DNA from: Sisyra terminalis
Taxonomy: Eukaryota > Arthropoda > Insecta > Neuroptera > Sisyridae
Assembly (NCBI GenBank): GCA_958496175.1
Contig: OY292279.1
Coordinates: 496,001-560,000, forward strand
Length of the DNA: 64,000 bases
Direction of reading: 5' to 3'
The translations under genes and the position numbers were made by a program. Below are positions 1-11,499 of the stretch, in pieces; position 1 is the first letter of the stretch; each line of letters starts with the position of its first letter. The notes beneath the pieces were generated by a model that was given only the letters and a program-made list of their open reading frames with translations, was not told where the DNA came from and made no database searches.

Positions 1-66
1 TATTTTTGCGGATATCATTGCGGTTATTTTCGCGGATATCATTGCGGTTATTTTGCGGTAATATTT

Positions 67-78
67 GCGGTTATTTTT
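67..78 (+). repeat. Exemplar subunit A (12 bp, GCGGTTATTTTT)
   Basis: This is the commonest subunit and occupies every other position in the array. The five-T form is followed by a B or B' subunit. Substituted versions such as GCGGTTATTTTG and GCGGTTATTTTC keep the 12 bp length before B. Other recurrent forms are GCGGTTAATTTT, usually after a GCTG-headed C, and GCGGTTTTTTTT. Confidence 0.95.
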
Positions 79-90
79 GCGGATATCATT
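79..90 (+). repeat. Exemplar subunit B (12 bp, GCGGATATCATT)
   Basis: B is the main partner of A and carries a GATATC palindrome, the EcoRV recognition site. It is normally the last partner before an A' + C/D closure. EcoRV sites are therefore repeated through the array at spacings set by the block lengths. Variants include GCGGATATAATT (126-137) and forms ending CAAT, GTT or CTT. Confidence 0.95.
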
Positions 91-101
91 GCGGTTATTT
101 T
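91..101 (+). repeat. Exemplar subunit A' (11 bp, GCGGTTATTTT)
   Basis: This is the four-T version of A. It occurs almost only directly before C or D, so the T-run length (4 or 5) predicts the next subunit. This single missing base makes the closing pair 23 bp instead of 24 bp and rotates the reading frame at each block end. Confidence 0.93.
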
Positions 102-113
102 GCGGTAATATTT
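102..113 (+). repeat. Exemplar subunit C (12 bp, GCGGTAATATTT)
   Basis: C is one of two block-closing subunits. It carries an AATATT palindrome (SspI site) and a TAA that stops one forward frame. Lineage-marking variants recur in the window, including tails TAACATTT, TAATAATT, TAATAGTT, TTATATTT and GAATATTT, and a GCTG head. They can be used to track duplicated segments. Confidence 0.93.
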
Positions 114-184
114 GCGGTTATTTTTGCGGATATAATTGCGGTTATTTTTGCGGATATCATTGCGGTTATTTTGCGGTAATATTT
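114..184 (+). repeat. Exemplar 71 bp block (n=2)
   Basis: Order A, B variant, A, B, A', C, giving 2 x 24 + 23 = 71 bp. Blocks of this size alternate irregularly with 47, 95 and 119 bp blocks, so the order of block sizes forms a barcode that identifies homologous segments. Confidence 0.9.
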
Positions 185-196
185 GCGGTTATTTTT

Positions 197-208
197 GCGG
201 ATATTATT
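197..208 (+). repeat. Exemplar subunit B' (12 bp, GCGGATATTATT)
   Basis: B' differs from B by C to T in the GATATC palindrome, which removes the EcoRV site. It usually lies first or in the interior of a block (orders such as B'-B, B-B'-B, B-B'-B-B or B-B'-B'-B). It is seldom the last partner before closure, except before the GCTG-headed C variant. Confidence 0.92.
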
Positions 209-243
209 GCGGTTATTTTTGCGGATATCATTGCGGTTATTTT

Positions 244-255
244 GCGGTGATATTT
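244..255 (+). repeat. Exemplar subunit D (12 bp, GCGGTGATATTT)
   Basis: D is the alternative block-closing subunit. It differs from C at one base (TGATATTT instead of TAATATTT), so the in-frame stop is TGA rather than TAA. C and D both follow A' and are interspersed across the window. A 13 bp form with one extra T recurs near 25,990, 42,158, 42,300, 43,960, 45,995, 48,979 and 49,122 in duplicated segments. Confidence 0.92.
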
Positions 256-467
256 GCGGTTATTTTTGCGGATATCATTGCGGTTATTTTGCGGTGATAT
301 TTGCGGTTATTTTTTCGGATATCATTGCGGTTATTTTGCGGTGATATTTGCGGTTATTTTTGCGGATATCATTGCGGTTATTTTGCGGTAATATTTGCGG
401 TTATTTTTGCGGATATCATTGCGGTTATTTTTGCGGATATCATTGCGGTTATTTTGCGGTAATATTT

Positions 468-562
468 GCGGTTATTTTTGCGGATATCATTGCGGTTATT
501 TTTGCGGATATCATTGCGGTTATTTTTGCGGATATCATTGCGGTTATTTTGCGGTAATATTT
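468..562 (+). repeat. Exemplar 95 bp block (n=3)
   Basis: Three A+B pairs followed by A' and C (551-562), giving 3 x 24 + 23 = 95 bp. In this example all three partners are B, so it carries three EcoRV sites. Confidence 0.9.
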
Positions 563-680
563 GCGGTTATTTTTGCGGATATCATTGCGGTTATTTTGCG
601 GTGATATTTGCGGTTATTTTTGCGGATATTATTGCGGTTATTTTTGCGGATATCATTGCGGTTATTTTGCGGTGATATTT

Positions 681-799
681 GCGGTTATTTTTGCGGATAT
701 CATTGCGGTTATTTTTGCGGATATTATTGCGGTTATTTTTGCGGATATCATTGCGGTTATTTTTGCGGATATCATTGCGGTTATTTTGCGGTAATATTT
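681..799 (+). repeat. Exemplar 119 bp block (n=4)
   Basis: Partners in order B, B', B, B, then A' and C (788-799), giving 4 x 24 + 23 = 119 bp. This is the largest block size that is common in the window; I did not see long runs without a closing C or D. Confidence 0.9.
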
Positions 800-1355
800 G
801 CGGTTATTTTTGCGGATATCATTGCGGTTATTTTTGCGGATATTATTGCGGTTATTTTTGCGGATATCATTGCGGTTATTTTTGCGGATATCATTGCGGT
901 TATTTTGCGGTAACATTTGCGGTTATTTTTGCGGATATTATTGCGGTTATTTTTGCGGATATCATTGCGGTTATTTTTGCGGATATCATTGCGGTTATTT
1001 TGAGGTAATATTTGCGGTTATTTTTGCGGATATCATTGCGGTTATTTTGCGGTGATATTTGCGGTTATTTTTGCGGATATTATTGCGGTTATTTTTGCGG
1101 ATATCATTGCGGTTATTTTGCGGTGATATTTGCGGTTATTTTTGCGGATATCATTGCGGTTATTTTTGCGGATATTATTGCGGTTATTTTTGCGGATATT
1201 ATTGCGGTTATTTTTGCGGATATCATTGCGGTTATTTTGCGGAGATATTTGCGGTTATTTTTGCGGATATCATTGCGGTTATTTTGCGGTGATATTTGCG
1301 GATATTTTGCGGTAATATTTGCGGTTATTTTTGCGGATATTATTGCGGTTATTTT

Positions 1356-1379
1356 GCTGTAATATTTGCGGTTAATTTT
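1356..1379 (+). repeat. Variant pair: GCTG-headed C followed by GCGGTTAATTTT
   Basis: This is the clearest linked variant in the array. The closure GCTGTAATATTT (G to T in the GCGG head) is often preceded by B' and often followed by an A with TTAATTTT. The same linked context recurs at about 5,026, 9,421, 11,327, 13,600, 17,182, 20,236, 49,970 and many other places. It marks descent from one ancestral segment rather than independent mutation. Confidence 0.85.
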
Positions 1380-3073
1380 GCGGATATCATTGCGGTAATT
1401 TTTGCGGATATTATTGCGGTTATTTTTGCGGGTATCTTTGCGGTTATTTTGCGGTAATATTTGCGGTTATTTTTGCGGAAATCATTGCGGTTATTTTTGC
1501 GGATATTATTGCGGTTATTTTTGCGGATATCATTGCGGTTATTTTTGCGGATATCATTGCGGTTATTTTGCGGTAACATTTGCGGTTATTTTTGCGGATA
1601 TTAATGCGGTTATTTTTGTGGATATCATTGCGGTTATTTTTGCGGATATCATTGCGGTTATTTTGCGGTGATATTTGCGGTTATTTTTGCGGATATTATT
1701 GCGGTTATTTATGCGGATATCATTGCGGTTATTTTGCGGTGATATTTGCGGTTATTTTTGCGGATATCATTGCGGTTATTTTTGCGGATATTATTGCGGT
1801 TATTTTTGCGGATATTATTGCGGTTATTTTTGCGGATATCATTGCGGTTATTTAGCGGTGATATTAGCGGTTATTTTTGCGGATATCATTGCGGTTATTT
1901 TTGCGGATATCATTGCGGTTATTTTGCGGTGATATTTGCGGTTATTTTTGCGGATATCATTGCGGTTATTTTGCGGAAATATTGGCGGTTATTTTTGCGG
2001 ATATCATTGCGGTTATTTTTGCGGATATTATTGCGGTTATTTTTGCGGATATCATTGCGGTTATTTTTGCGGATATCATTGCGGTTATTTTGCGGTAATA
2101 TTTGCGGTTATTTTTGCGGATATCATTGCGGTTATTTTTGCGGATATTATTGCGGTTATTTTGCTGTAATATTTGCGGTTATTTTGGCGGATATCATTGC
2201 GGTTATTTTTGCGGATATCATTGCGGTTGTTTTGCGGTAATATTTGCGGTTATTTTTGCGGATATCGTTGCGGTTATTTTGCGGTGATATTTGCGGTTAT
2301 TTTTGCGGATATTATTGCGGTTAGTTTTGCGGATATCATTGCGGTTTTTTTTGCGGTGATATTTGCGGTTATTTTTGCGGATATCATTGCGGTTATTTTT
2401 GCGGATATTGTTGCGGTTATTTTTGCGGATATTATTGCGGTTATTTTTGCGGATATCATTGCGGTTATTTTGCGGTGATATTTGCGGTTATTTTTGCGGA
2501 TATCATTGCGGTTATTTTGCGGTGATATTTGCGGTTATTTTGCGGTAATATTTGCGGTTATTTTTGCGGATATTATTGCGGTTATTTTGCTGTAATATTT
2601 GCGGTTAATTTTGCGGATATCATTGCGGTTATTTTTGCGGATATTATTGCGGTTATTTGTGCGGATATCATTGTGGTTATTTTGCGGTAATATTTGCGGG
2701 TATTTTTGCGGATATCATTGCGGTTATTTTTGCGGATATTATTGCGGTTATTTCTGCGGATATCATTGCGGTTATTTTTGCGGATATCATTGCGGTTATT
2801 TTGCGGTGATATTTGCGGTTATTTTTGCGGATATCATTGCGGTAATATTTGCGGTTATTTTTGCGGATATCATTGCGGTTATTTTGTGGTGATATTTGCT
2901 GTTATTTTTGCGGATATCATTGCGGTTATTTTGTGGTGATATTTGCGGTTATTTTTGCGGATATCATTGCGGTTGTTTTGCGGTAATATTTGCGGTTATT
3001 TTTGCGGATAATATTGCGGTTATTTTTGCGGATATCATTGCGGTTATTTTGCGGTGATATTTGCGGTTATTTT

Positions 3074-3670
3074 GCGGTAATATTTGCGGTTATTTTTGCG
3101 GATATTATTGCGGTTATTTTGCTGTAATATTTGCGGTTATTTTTGCGGATATCATTGCGGTTATTTTGCGGAGATATTTGCGGTTATTTTTGCGGATATC
3201 ATTGCGGTTATTTTGCGGTGATATTTGCGGTTATTTTTGCGGATATCATTGCGGTTATTTTGCGGTAATAATTATGGTTATTTTTGCGGATATTATTGCG
3301 GTTATTTTTGCGGATATCATTGCGGTTATTTTTGCGGATATTAGTGCGGTTATTTTTGCGGATATCATTGCGGTTATTTTCGCGGATATCATTGCGGTTA
3401 TTTTGCGGTAATATTTGCGGTTATTTTTGCGGATATCATTGCGGTTATTTTGCGGTAATATTTGCGGTTATTTTTGCGGATATAATTGCGGTTATTTTTG
3501 CGGTTATTTTTGCGGATATCATTGAGGTTATTTTGCGGTAATATTTGTGGTTATTTTTGCGGATATCATTGCGGTTATTTTTGCGGATATCATTGCGGTT
3601 ATTTTGCGGTAATATTTGCTGTTATTTTTGCGGATATCATTGCGGTTATTTTTGCGGATATTAGTGCGGT
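3074..3670 (+). repeat. Alpha linker segment
   Basis: This part of the 3,670 bp alpha period is missing after copy 2, which diverges at 6,744. It holds ordinary blocks plus markers such as an AA-tandem of A subunits near 3,489 and an ATTAGT-tailed B near 3,340 and 3,660. Together with the sequence following it, it is related to 18,482-20,485, where the same order of variants recurs. Confidence 0.8.
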
Positions 3671-6600
3671 TATTTTTGCGGATATCATTGCGGTTATTTT
3701 CGCGGATATCATTGCGGTTATTTTGCGGTAATATTTGCGGTTATTTTTGCGGATATCATTGCGGTTATTTTGCGGTAATATTTGCGGTTATTTTTGCGGA
3801 TATAATTGCGGTTATTTTTGCGGATATCATTGCGGTTATTTTGCGGTAATATTTGCGGTTATTTTTGCGGATATTATTGCGGTTATTTTTGCGGATATCA
3901 TTGCGGTTATTTTGCGGTGATATTTGCGGTTATTTTTGCGGATATCATTGCGGTTATTTTGCGGTGATATTTGCGGTTATTTTTTCGGATATCATTGCGG
4001 TTATTTTGCGGTGATATTTGCGGTTATTTTTGCGGATATCATTGCGGTTATTTTGCGGTAATATTTGCGGTTATTTTTGCGGATATCATTGCGGTTATTT
4101 TTGCGGATATCATTGCGGTTATTTTGCGGTAATATTTGCGGTTATTTTTGCGGATATCATTGCGGTTATTTTTGCGGATATCATTGCGGTTATTTTTGCG
4201 GATATCATTGCGGTTATTTTGCGGTAATATTTGCGGTTATTTTTGCGGATATCATTGCGGTTATTTTGCGGTGATATTTGCGGTTATTTTTGCGGATATT
4301 ATTGCGGTTATTTTTGCGGATATCATTGCGGTTATTTTGCGGTGATATTTGCGGTTATTTTTGCGGATATCATTGCGGTTATTTTTGCGGATATTATTGC
4401 GGTTATTTTTGCGGATATCATTGCGGTTATTTTTGCGGATATCATTGCGGTTATTTTGCGGTAATATTTGCGGTTATTTTTGCGGATATCATTGCGGTTA
4501 TTTTTGCGGATATTATTGCGGTTATTTTTGCGGATATCATTGCGGTTATTTTTGCGGATATCATTGCGGTTATTTTGCGGTAACATTTGCGGTTATTTTT
4601 GCGGATATTATTGCGGTTATTTTTGCGGATATCATTGCGGTTATTTTTGCGGATATCATTGCGGTTATTTTGAGGTAATATTTGCGGTTATTTTTGCGGA
4701 TATCATTGCGGTTATTTTGCGGTGATATTTGCGGTTATTTTTGCGGATATTATTGCGGTTATTTTTGCGGATATCATTGCGGTTATTTTGCGGTGATATT
4801 TGCGGTTATTTTTGCGGATATCATTGCGGTTATTTTTGCGGATATTATTGCGGTTATTTTTGCGGATATTATTGCGGTTATTTTTGCGGATATCATTGCG
4901 GTTATTTTGCGGAGATATTTGCGGTTATTTTTGCGGATATCATTGCGGTTATTTTGCGGTGATATTTGCGGATATTTTGCGGTAATATTTGCGGTTATTT
5001 TTGCGGATATTATTGCGGTTATTTTGCTGTAATATTTGCGGTTAATTTTGCGGATATCATTGCGGTAATTTTTGCGGATATTATTGCGGTTATTTTTGCG
5101 GGTATCTTTGCGGTTATTTTGCGGTAATATTTGCGGTTATTTTTGCGGAAATCATTGCGGTTATTTTTGCGGATATTATTGCGGTTATTTTTGCGGATAT
5201 CATTGCGGTTATTTTTGCGGATATCATTGCGGTTATTTTGCGGTAACATTTGCGGTTATTTTTGCGGATATTAATGCGGTTATTTTTGTGGATATCATTG
5301 CGGTTATTTTTGCGGATATCATTGCGGTTATTTTGCGGTGATATTTGCGGTTATTTTTGCGGATATTATTGCGGTTATTTATGCGGATATCATTGCGGTT
5401 ATTTTGCGGTGATATTTGCGGTTATTTTTGCGGATATCATTGCGGTTATTTTTGCGGATATTATTGCGGTTATTTTTGCGGATATTATTGCGGTTATTTT
5501 TGCGGATATCATTGCGGTTATTTAGCGGTGATATTAGCGGTTATTTTTGCGGATATCATTGCGGTTATTTTTGCGGATATCATTGCGGTTATTTTGCGGT
5601 GATATTTGCGGTTATTTTTGCGGATATCATTGCGGTTATTTTGCGGAAATATTGGCGGTTATTTTTGCGGATATCATTGCGGTTATTTTTGCGGATATTA
5701 TTGCGGTTATTTTTGCGGATATCATTGCGGTTATTTTTGCGGATATCATTGCGGTTATTTTGCGGTAATATTTGCGGTTATTTTTGCGGATATCATTGCG
5801 GTTATTTTTGCGGATATTATTGCGGTTATTTTGCTGTAATATTTGCGGTTATTTTGGCGGATATCATTGCGGTTATTTTTGCGGATATCATTGCGGTTGT
5901 TTTGCGGTAATATTTGCGGTTATTTTTGCGGATATCGTTGCGGTTATTTTGCGGTGATATTTGCGGTTATTTTTGCGGATATTATTGCGGTTAGTTTTGC
6001 GGATATCATTGCGGTTTTTTTTGCGGTGATATTTGCGGTTATTTTTGCGGATATCATTGCGGTTATTTTTGCGGATATTGTTGCGGTTATTTTTGCGGAT
6101 ATTATTGCGGTTATTTTTGCGGATATCATTGCGGTTATTTTGCGGTGATATTTGCGGTTATTTTTGCGGATATCATTGCGGTTATTTTGCGGTGATATTT
6201 GCGGTTATTTTGCGGTAATATTTGCGGTTATTTTTGCGGATATTATTGCGGTTATTTTGCTGTAATATTTGCGGTTAATTTTGCGGATATCATTGCGGTT
6301 ATTTTTGCGGATATTATTGCGGTTATTTGTGCGGATATCATTGTGGTTATTTTGCGGTAATATTTGCGGGTATTTTTGCGGATATCATTGCGGTTATTTT
6401 TGCGGATATTATTGCGGTTATTTCTGCGGATATCATTGCGGTTATTTTTGCGGATATCATTGCGGTTATTTTGCGGTGATATTTGCGGTTATTTTTGCGG
6501 ATATCATTGCGGTAATATTTGCGGTTATTTTTGCGGATATCATTGCGGTTATTTTGTGGTGATATTTGCTGTTATTTTTGCGGATATCATTGCGGTTATT

Positions 6601-6743
6601 TTGTGGTGATATTTGCGGTTATTTTTGCGGATATCATTGCGGTTGTTTTGCGGTAATATTTGCGGTTATTTTTGCGGATAATATTGCGGTTATTTTTGCG
6701 GATATCATTGCGGTTATTTTGCGGTGATATTTGCGGTTATTTT
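3671..6743 (+). repeat. Alpha HOR, copy 2
   Basis: Second copy of 1-3073, in the same orientation and register. Its 3' half (from about 5,151) also serves as the template of a second, overlapping duplication at offset 3,162 bp. This segment has therefore taken part in at least two amplification steps. Divergence from copy 1 begins at 6,744, where one copy carries a 12 bp A and the other the 11 bp form. Confidence 0.9.
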
Positions 6744-8170
6744 TGCGGATATCATTGCGGTTATTTTGCGTTAATATTTGCGGTTATTTTGGCGGATATC
6801 ATTGCGGTTATTTTGCGGTGATATTTGCGGTTATTTTTGCGGATATCATTGCGGTGATATTTGCGGTTATTTTTGCGGATATTATTGCGGTTATTTTGCT
6901 GTAATATTTGCGGTTATTTTTGCGGATAATATTGCGGTTATTTTTGCGGATATCATTGCGGTTATTTTGCGGTGATATTTGCGGTTATTTTGGCGGATAT
7001 CATTGCGGTTATTTTGCGGTGATATTTGCTGTTATTTTTGCGGATATCATTGCGGTTATTTTTGCGGATATCATTGCGGTTATTTTGCGGTAATATTTGC
7101 GGTTATTTTTGCGGATATTATTGCGGTTATTTTTGCGGATATCATTGCGGTTATTTTGCGGTGATATTTGCGGTTATTTTTGCGGATATCATTGCGGTTA
7201 TTTTTGCGGATATTATTGCGGTTATTTTTGCGGATATTATTGCGGTTATTTTTGCGGATATCATTGCGGTTATTTTGCGGTGATATTTGCGGTAATTTTT
7301 GCGGATATCATTGCGGTTATTTTTGCGGTGATATTTGCGGTTATTTTTGCGGATATCATTGCGGTTATTTTTGCGGATATCATTGCGGTTATTTTGCGGT
7401 GATATTTGCGGTTATTTTTGCGGATATTATTGCGGTTATTTTTGCGGTTATTTTGCTGTAATATTTGCGGTTAATTTTGCGGATATCATTGCGGTTATTT
7501 TTGCGGATATTATTGCGGCTATTTTTGCGGATATCATTGCGGTTATTTTGCGGTAATATTTGCGGTTATTTTTGCGGATATCATTGCGGTTATTTTTGCG
7601 GATATTATTGCGGTTATTTTTGCGGATATTATTGCGGTTATTTTTGCGGATAGCATTGCGGTTATTTTGCGGTGATATTTGTGGTTATTTTTGCGGATAT
7701 CATTGCGGTTATTTTGCGGCAATATTTGCGGTTATTTTTGCGGATATTATGGCGGTTATTTTGCTGTAATATTTGCGGTTATTTTTGCGGATATCATTGC
7801 GGTTATTTTGCGGTGATATTTGCGGTTATTTTTGCGGATATCATGGCGGTTATTTTGTGGTGATATTTGCGGTTATTTTTGCGGATATCAATGCGGTTAT
7901 TTTGCGGTAATTTTTGCGGTTATTTTTGCGGATATTATTGCGGATATTTTTGCGGATATCATTGCGGTTATTTAGCGGTGATATTTGCGGTTATTTTTGC
8001 GGATATCATTGCGGTTATTTTGCGGTAATATTTGCGGTTATTTTTGCGGATATCATTGCGGTTATTTTTGCGGATATTATTGCGGTTATTTTTGCGGATA
8101 TCATTGCGGTTATTTTGCTGTAATATTTGCGGTTAATTTTGCGGATATCATTGCGGTTATTTTTGCGGAT
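5151..8170 (+). repeat. Alpha duplication, source segment
   Basis: Matches 8,313-11,379 at offset 3,162 up to about 6,530 and at offset 3,209 afterwards. The 47 bp difference is one whole n=1 block. Shared markers include the GTTAATATT closure near 6,770, an A'-skipping B-to-D junction near 6,843, a GCGGCAATATTT closure near 7,718 and an ATTATGG B' variant near 7,745. Confidence 0.85.
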
Positions 8171-8221
8171 ATCATTGCGGTTATTTTTGCGGATATCATT
8201 GCGGTTATTTTGCGGTGATAT

Positions 8222-8791
8222 TTGCGGTTATTTTTGCGGATATTATTGCGGTTATTTATGCGGATATCATTGCGGTTATTTTGCGGTGATATTTGCGGTT
8301 ATTTTTGCGGATATCATTGCGGTTATTTTTGCGGATATTATTGCGGTTATTTTTGCGGATATCATTGCGGTTATTTTTGCGGATATCATTGCGGTTATTT
8401 TGCGGTAACATTTGCGGTTATTTTTGCGGATATTAATGCGGTTATTTTTGTGGATATCATTGCGGTTATTTTTGCGGATATCATTGCGGTTATTTTGCGG
8501 TGATATTTGCGGTTATTTTTGCGGATATTATTGCGGTTATTTATGCGGATATCATTGCGGTTATTTTGCGGTGATATTTGCGGTTATTTTTGCGGATATC
8601 ATTGCGGTTATTTTTGCGGATATTATTGCGGTTATTTTTGCGGATATTATTGCGGTTATTTTTGCGGATATCATTGCGGTTATTTAGCGGTGATATTAGC
8701 GGTTATTTTTGCGGATATCATTGCGGTTATTTTTGCGGATATCATTGCGGTTATTTTGCGGTGATATTTGCGGTTATTTTTGCGGATATCA
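8222..8791 (+). repeat. Local 285 bp partial tandem duplication
   Basis: A segment carrying a TTTATG-preceded B starts near 8,222 and again near 8,507, with the same block order at the start of both copies. The two then diverge in block composition. It sits at the joint where alpha copy 3 begins, so it may mark the exchange point. Confidence 0.6.
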
Positions 8792-11379
8792 TTGCGGTTA
8801 TTTTGCGGAAATATTGGCGGTTATTTTTGCGGATATCATTGCGGTTATTTTTGCGGATATTATTGCGGTTATTTTTGCGGATATCATTGCGGTTATTTTT
8901 GCGGATATCATTGCGGTTATTTTGCGGTAATATTTGCGGTTATTTTTGCGGATATCATTGCGGTTATTTTTGCGGATATTATTGCGGTTATTTTGCTGTA
9001 ATATTTGCGGTTATTTTGGCGGATATCATTGCGGTTATTTTTGCGGATATCATTGCGGTTGTTTTGCGGTAATATTTGCGGTTATTTTTGCGGATATCGT
9101 TGCGGTTATTTTGCGGTGATATTTGCGGTTATTTTTGCGGATATTATTGCGGTTAGTTTTGCGGATATCATTGCGGTTTTTTTTGCGGTGATATTTGCGG
9201 TTATTTTTGCGGATATCATTGCGGTTATTTTTGCGGATATTATTGCGGTTATTTTTGCGGATATTATTGCGGTTATTTTTGCGGATATCATTGCGGTTAT
9301 TTTGCGGTGATATTTGCGGTTATTTTTGCGGATATCATTGCGGTTATTTTGCGGTGATATTTGCGGTTATTTTGCGGTAATATTTGCGGTTATTTTTGCG
9401 GATATTATTGCGGTTATTTTGCTGTAATATTTGCGGTTAATTTTGCGGATATCATTGCGGTTATTTTTGCGGATATTATTGCGGTTATTTGTGCGGATAT
9501 CATTGCGGTTATTTTGCGGTAATATTTGCGGTTATTTTTGCGGATATCATTGCGGTTATTTTTGCGGATATTATTGCGGTTATTTCTGCGGATATCATTG
9601 CGGTTATTTTTGCGGATATCATTGCGGTTATTTTGCGGTGATATTTGCGGTTATTTTTGCGGATATCATTGCGGTAATATTTGCGGTTATTTTTGCGGAT
9701 ATTATTGCGGTTATTTTGCTGTAATATTTGCGGTTATTTTTGCGGATATCATTGCGGTTATTTTGTGGTGATATTTGCTGTTATTTTTGCGGATATCATT
9801 GCGGTTATTTTGTGGTGATATTTGCGGTTATTTTTGCGGATATCATTGCGGTTGTTTTGCGGTAATATTTGCGGTTATTTTTGCGGATAATATTGCGGTT
9901 ATTTTTGCGGATATCATTGCGGTTATTTTGCGGTGATATTTGCGGTTATTTTTGCGGATATCATTGCGGTTATTTTGCGTTAATATTTGCGGTTATTTTG
10001 GCGGATATCATTGCGGTTATTTTGCGGTGATATTTGCGGTTATTTTTGCGGATATCATTGCGGTGATATTTGCGGTTATTTTTGCGGATATTATTGCGGT
10101 TATTTTGCTGTAATATTTGCGGTTATTTTTGCGGATAATATTGCGGTTATTTTTGCGGATATCATTGCGGTTATTTTGCGGTGATATTTGCGGTTATTTT
10201 GGCGGATATCATTGCGGTTATTTTGCGGTGATATTTGCTGTTATTTTTGCGGATATCATTGCGGTTATTTTTGCGGATATCATTGCGGTTATTTTGCGGT
10301 AATATTTGCGGTTATTTTTGCGGATATTATTGCGGTTATTTTTGCGGATATCATTGCGGTTATTTTGCGGTGATATTTGCGGTTATTTTTGCGGATATCA
10401 TTGCGGTTATTTTTGCGGATATTATTGCGGTTATTTTTGCGGATATTATTGCGGTTATTTTTGCGGATATCATTGCGGTTATTTTGCGGTGATATTTGCG
10501 GTAATTTTTGCGGATATCATTGCGGTTATTTTTGCGGTGATATTTGCGGTTATTTTTGCGGATATCATTGCGGTTATTTTTGCGGATATCATTGCGGTTA
10601 TTTTGCGGTGATATTTGCGGTTATTTTTGCGGATATTATTGCGGTTATTTTTGCGGTTATTTTGCTGTAATATTTGCGGTTAATTTTGCGGATATCATTG
10701 CGGTTATTTTTGCGGATATTATTGCGGCTATTTTTGCGGATATCATTGCGGTTATTTTGCGGTAATATTTGCGGTTATTTTTGCGGATATCATTGCGGTT
10801 ATTTTTGCGGATATTATTGCGGTTATTTTTGCGGATATTATTGCGGTTATTTTTGCGGATATCATTGCGGTTATTTTGCGGTGATATTTGTGGTTATTTT
10901 TGCGGATATCATTGCAGTTATTTTGCGGCAATATTTGCGGTTATTTTTGCGGATATTATGGCGGTTATTTTGCTGTAATATTTGCGGTTATTTTTGCGGA
11001 TATCATTGCGGTTATTTTGCGGTGATATTTGCGGTTATTTTTGCGGATATCATGGCGGTTATTTTGTGGTGATATTTGCGGTTATTTTTGCGGATATCAA
11101 TGCGGTTATTTTGCGGTAATTTTTGCGGTTATTTTTGCGGATATTATTGCGGATATTTTTGCGGATATCATTGCGGTTATTTAGCGGTGATATTTGCGGT
11201 TATTTTTGCGGATATCATTGCGGTTATTTTGCGGTAATATTTGCGGTTATTTTTGCGGATATCATTGCGGTTATTTTTGCGGATATTATTGCGGTTATTT
11301 TTGCGGATATCATTGCGGTTATTTTGCTGTAATATTTGCGGTTAATTTTGCGGATATCATTGCGGTTATTTTTGCGGAT
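8313..11379 (+). repeat. Alpha HOR, copy 3
   Basis: Copy of 5,151-8,170 carrying one additional 47 bp block at about 9,700-9,746 that includes a GCTG-headed closure. Point differences from the source are scattered; for example a GTTG-type B' of copy 2 reads as plain B' here, and two GTGG/GGGT variants have the standard form. This copy is thus slightly older or separately corrected compared with the copy 1/copy 2 pair. Confidence 0.85.
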
Positions 11380-11499
11380 ATTATTGCGGTTATTTTTGCG
11401 GATATCATTGCGGTTATTTTGCGGTGATATTTGCGGTTATTTTTGCGGATATCATTGCGGTTATTTTGCGGTAATATTTGCGGTTATTTTTGCGGATAT

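Larger units (their letters stand above)
67..113 (+). repeat. Exemplar 47 bp block (n=1)
   Basis: Order A, B, A', C, giving 12+12+11+12 = 47 bp. This is the smallest block and the commonest insertion or deletion quantum between HOR copies. Confidence 0.92.
1..3073 (+). repeat. Alpha HOR, copy 1
   Basis: Bases 1-3073 align without an indel to 3671-6743 at a constant offset of 3,670 bp. Rare marker variants recur at the expected positions. Examples are the TAACATTT closures (about 912 and 1,573), the GTATC/CTT B variant near 1,440, the T8 A variant near 2,343 and the GTGG heads near 2,886 and 2,932. By eye the copies look identical; exact identity was not computed. The left end is cut by the window. 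Confidence 0.9.

Noticed and set aside
1..6743. Assembly duplication as sole explanation of the alpha copies
   Set aside because: A collapsed or repeated contig cannot be excluded for this pair. But other domains show partial copies with differing breakpoints and private variants, which a simple assembly stutter would not produce. It is therefore kept as a caution and not a conclusion.
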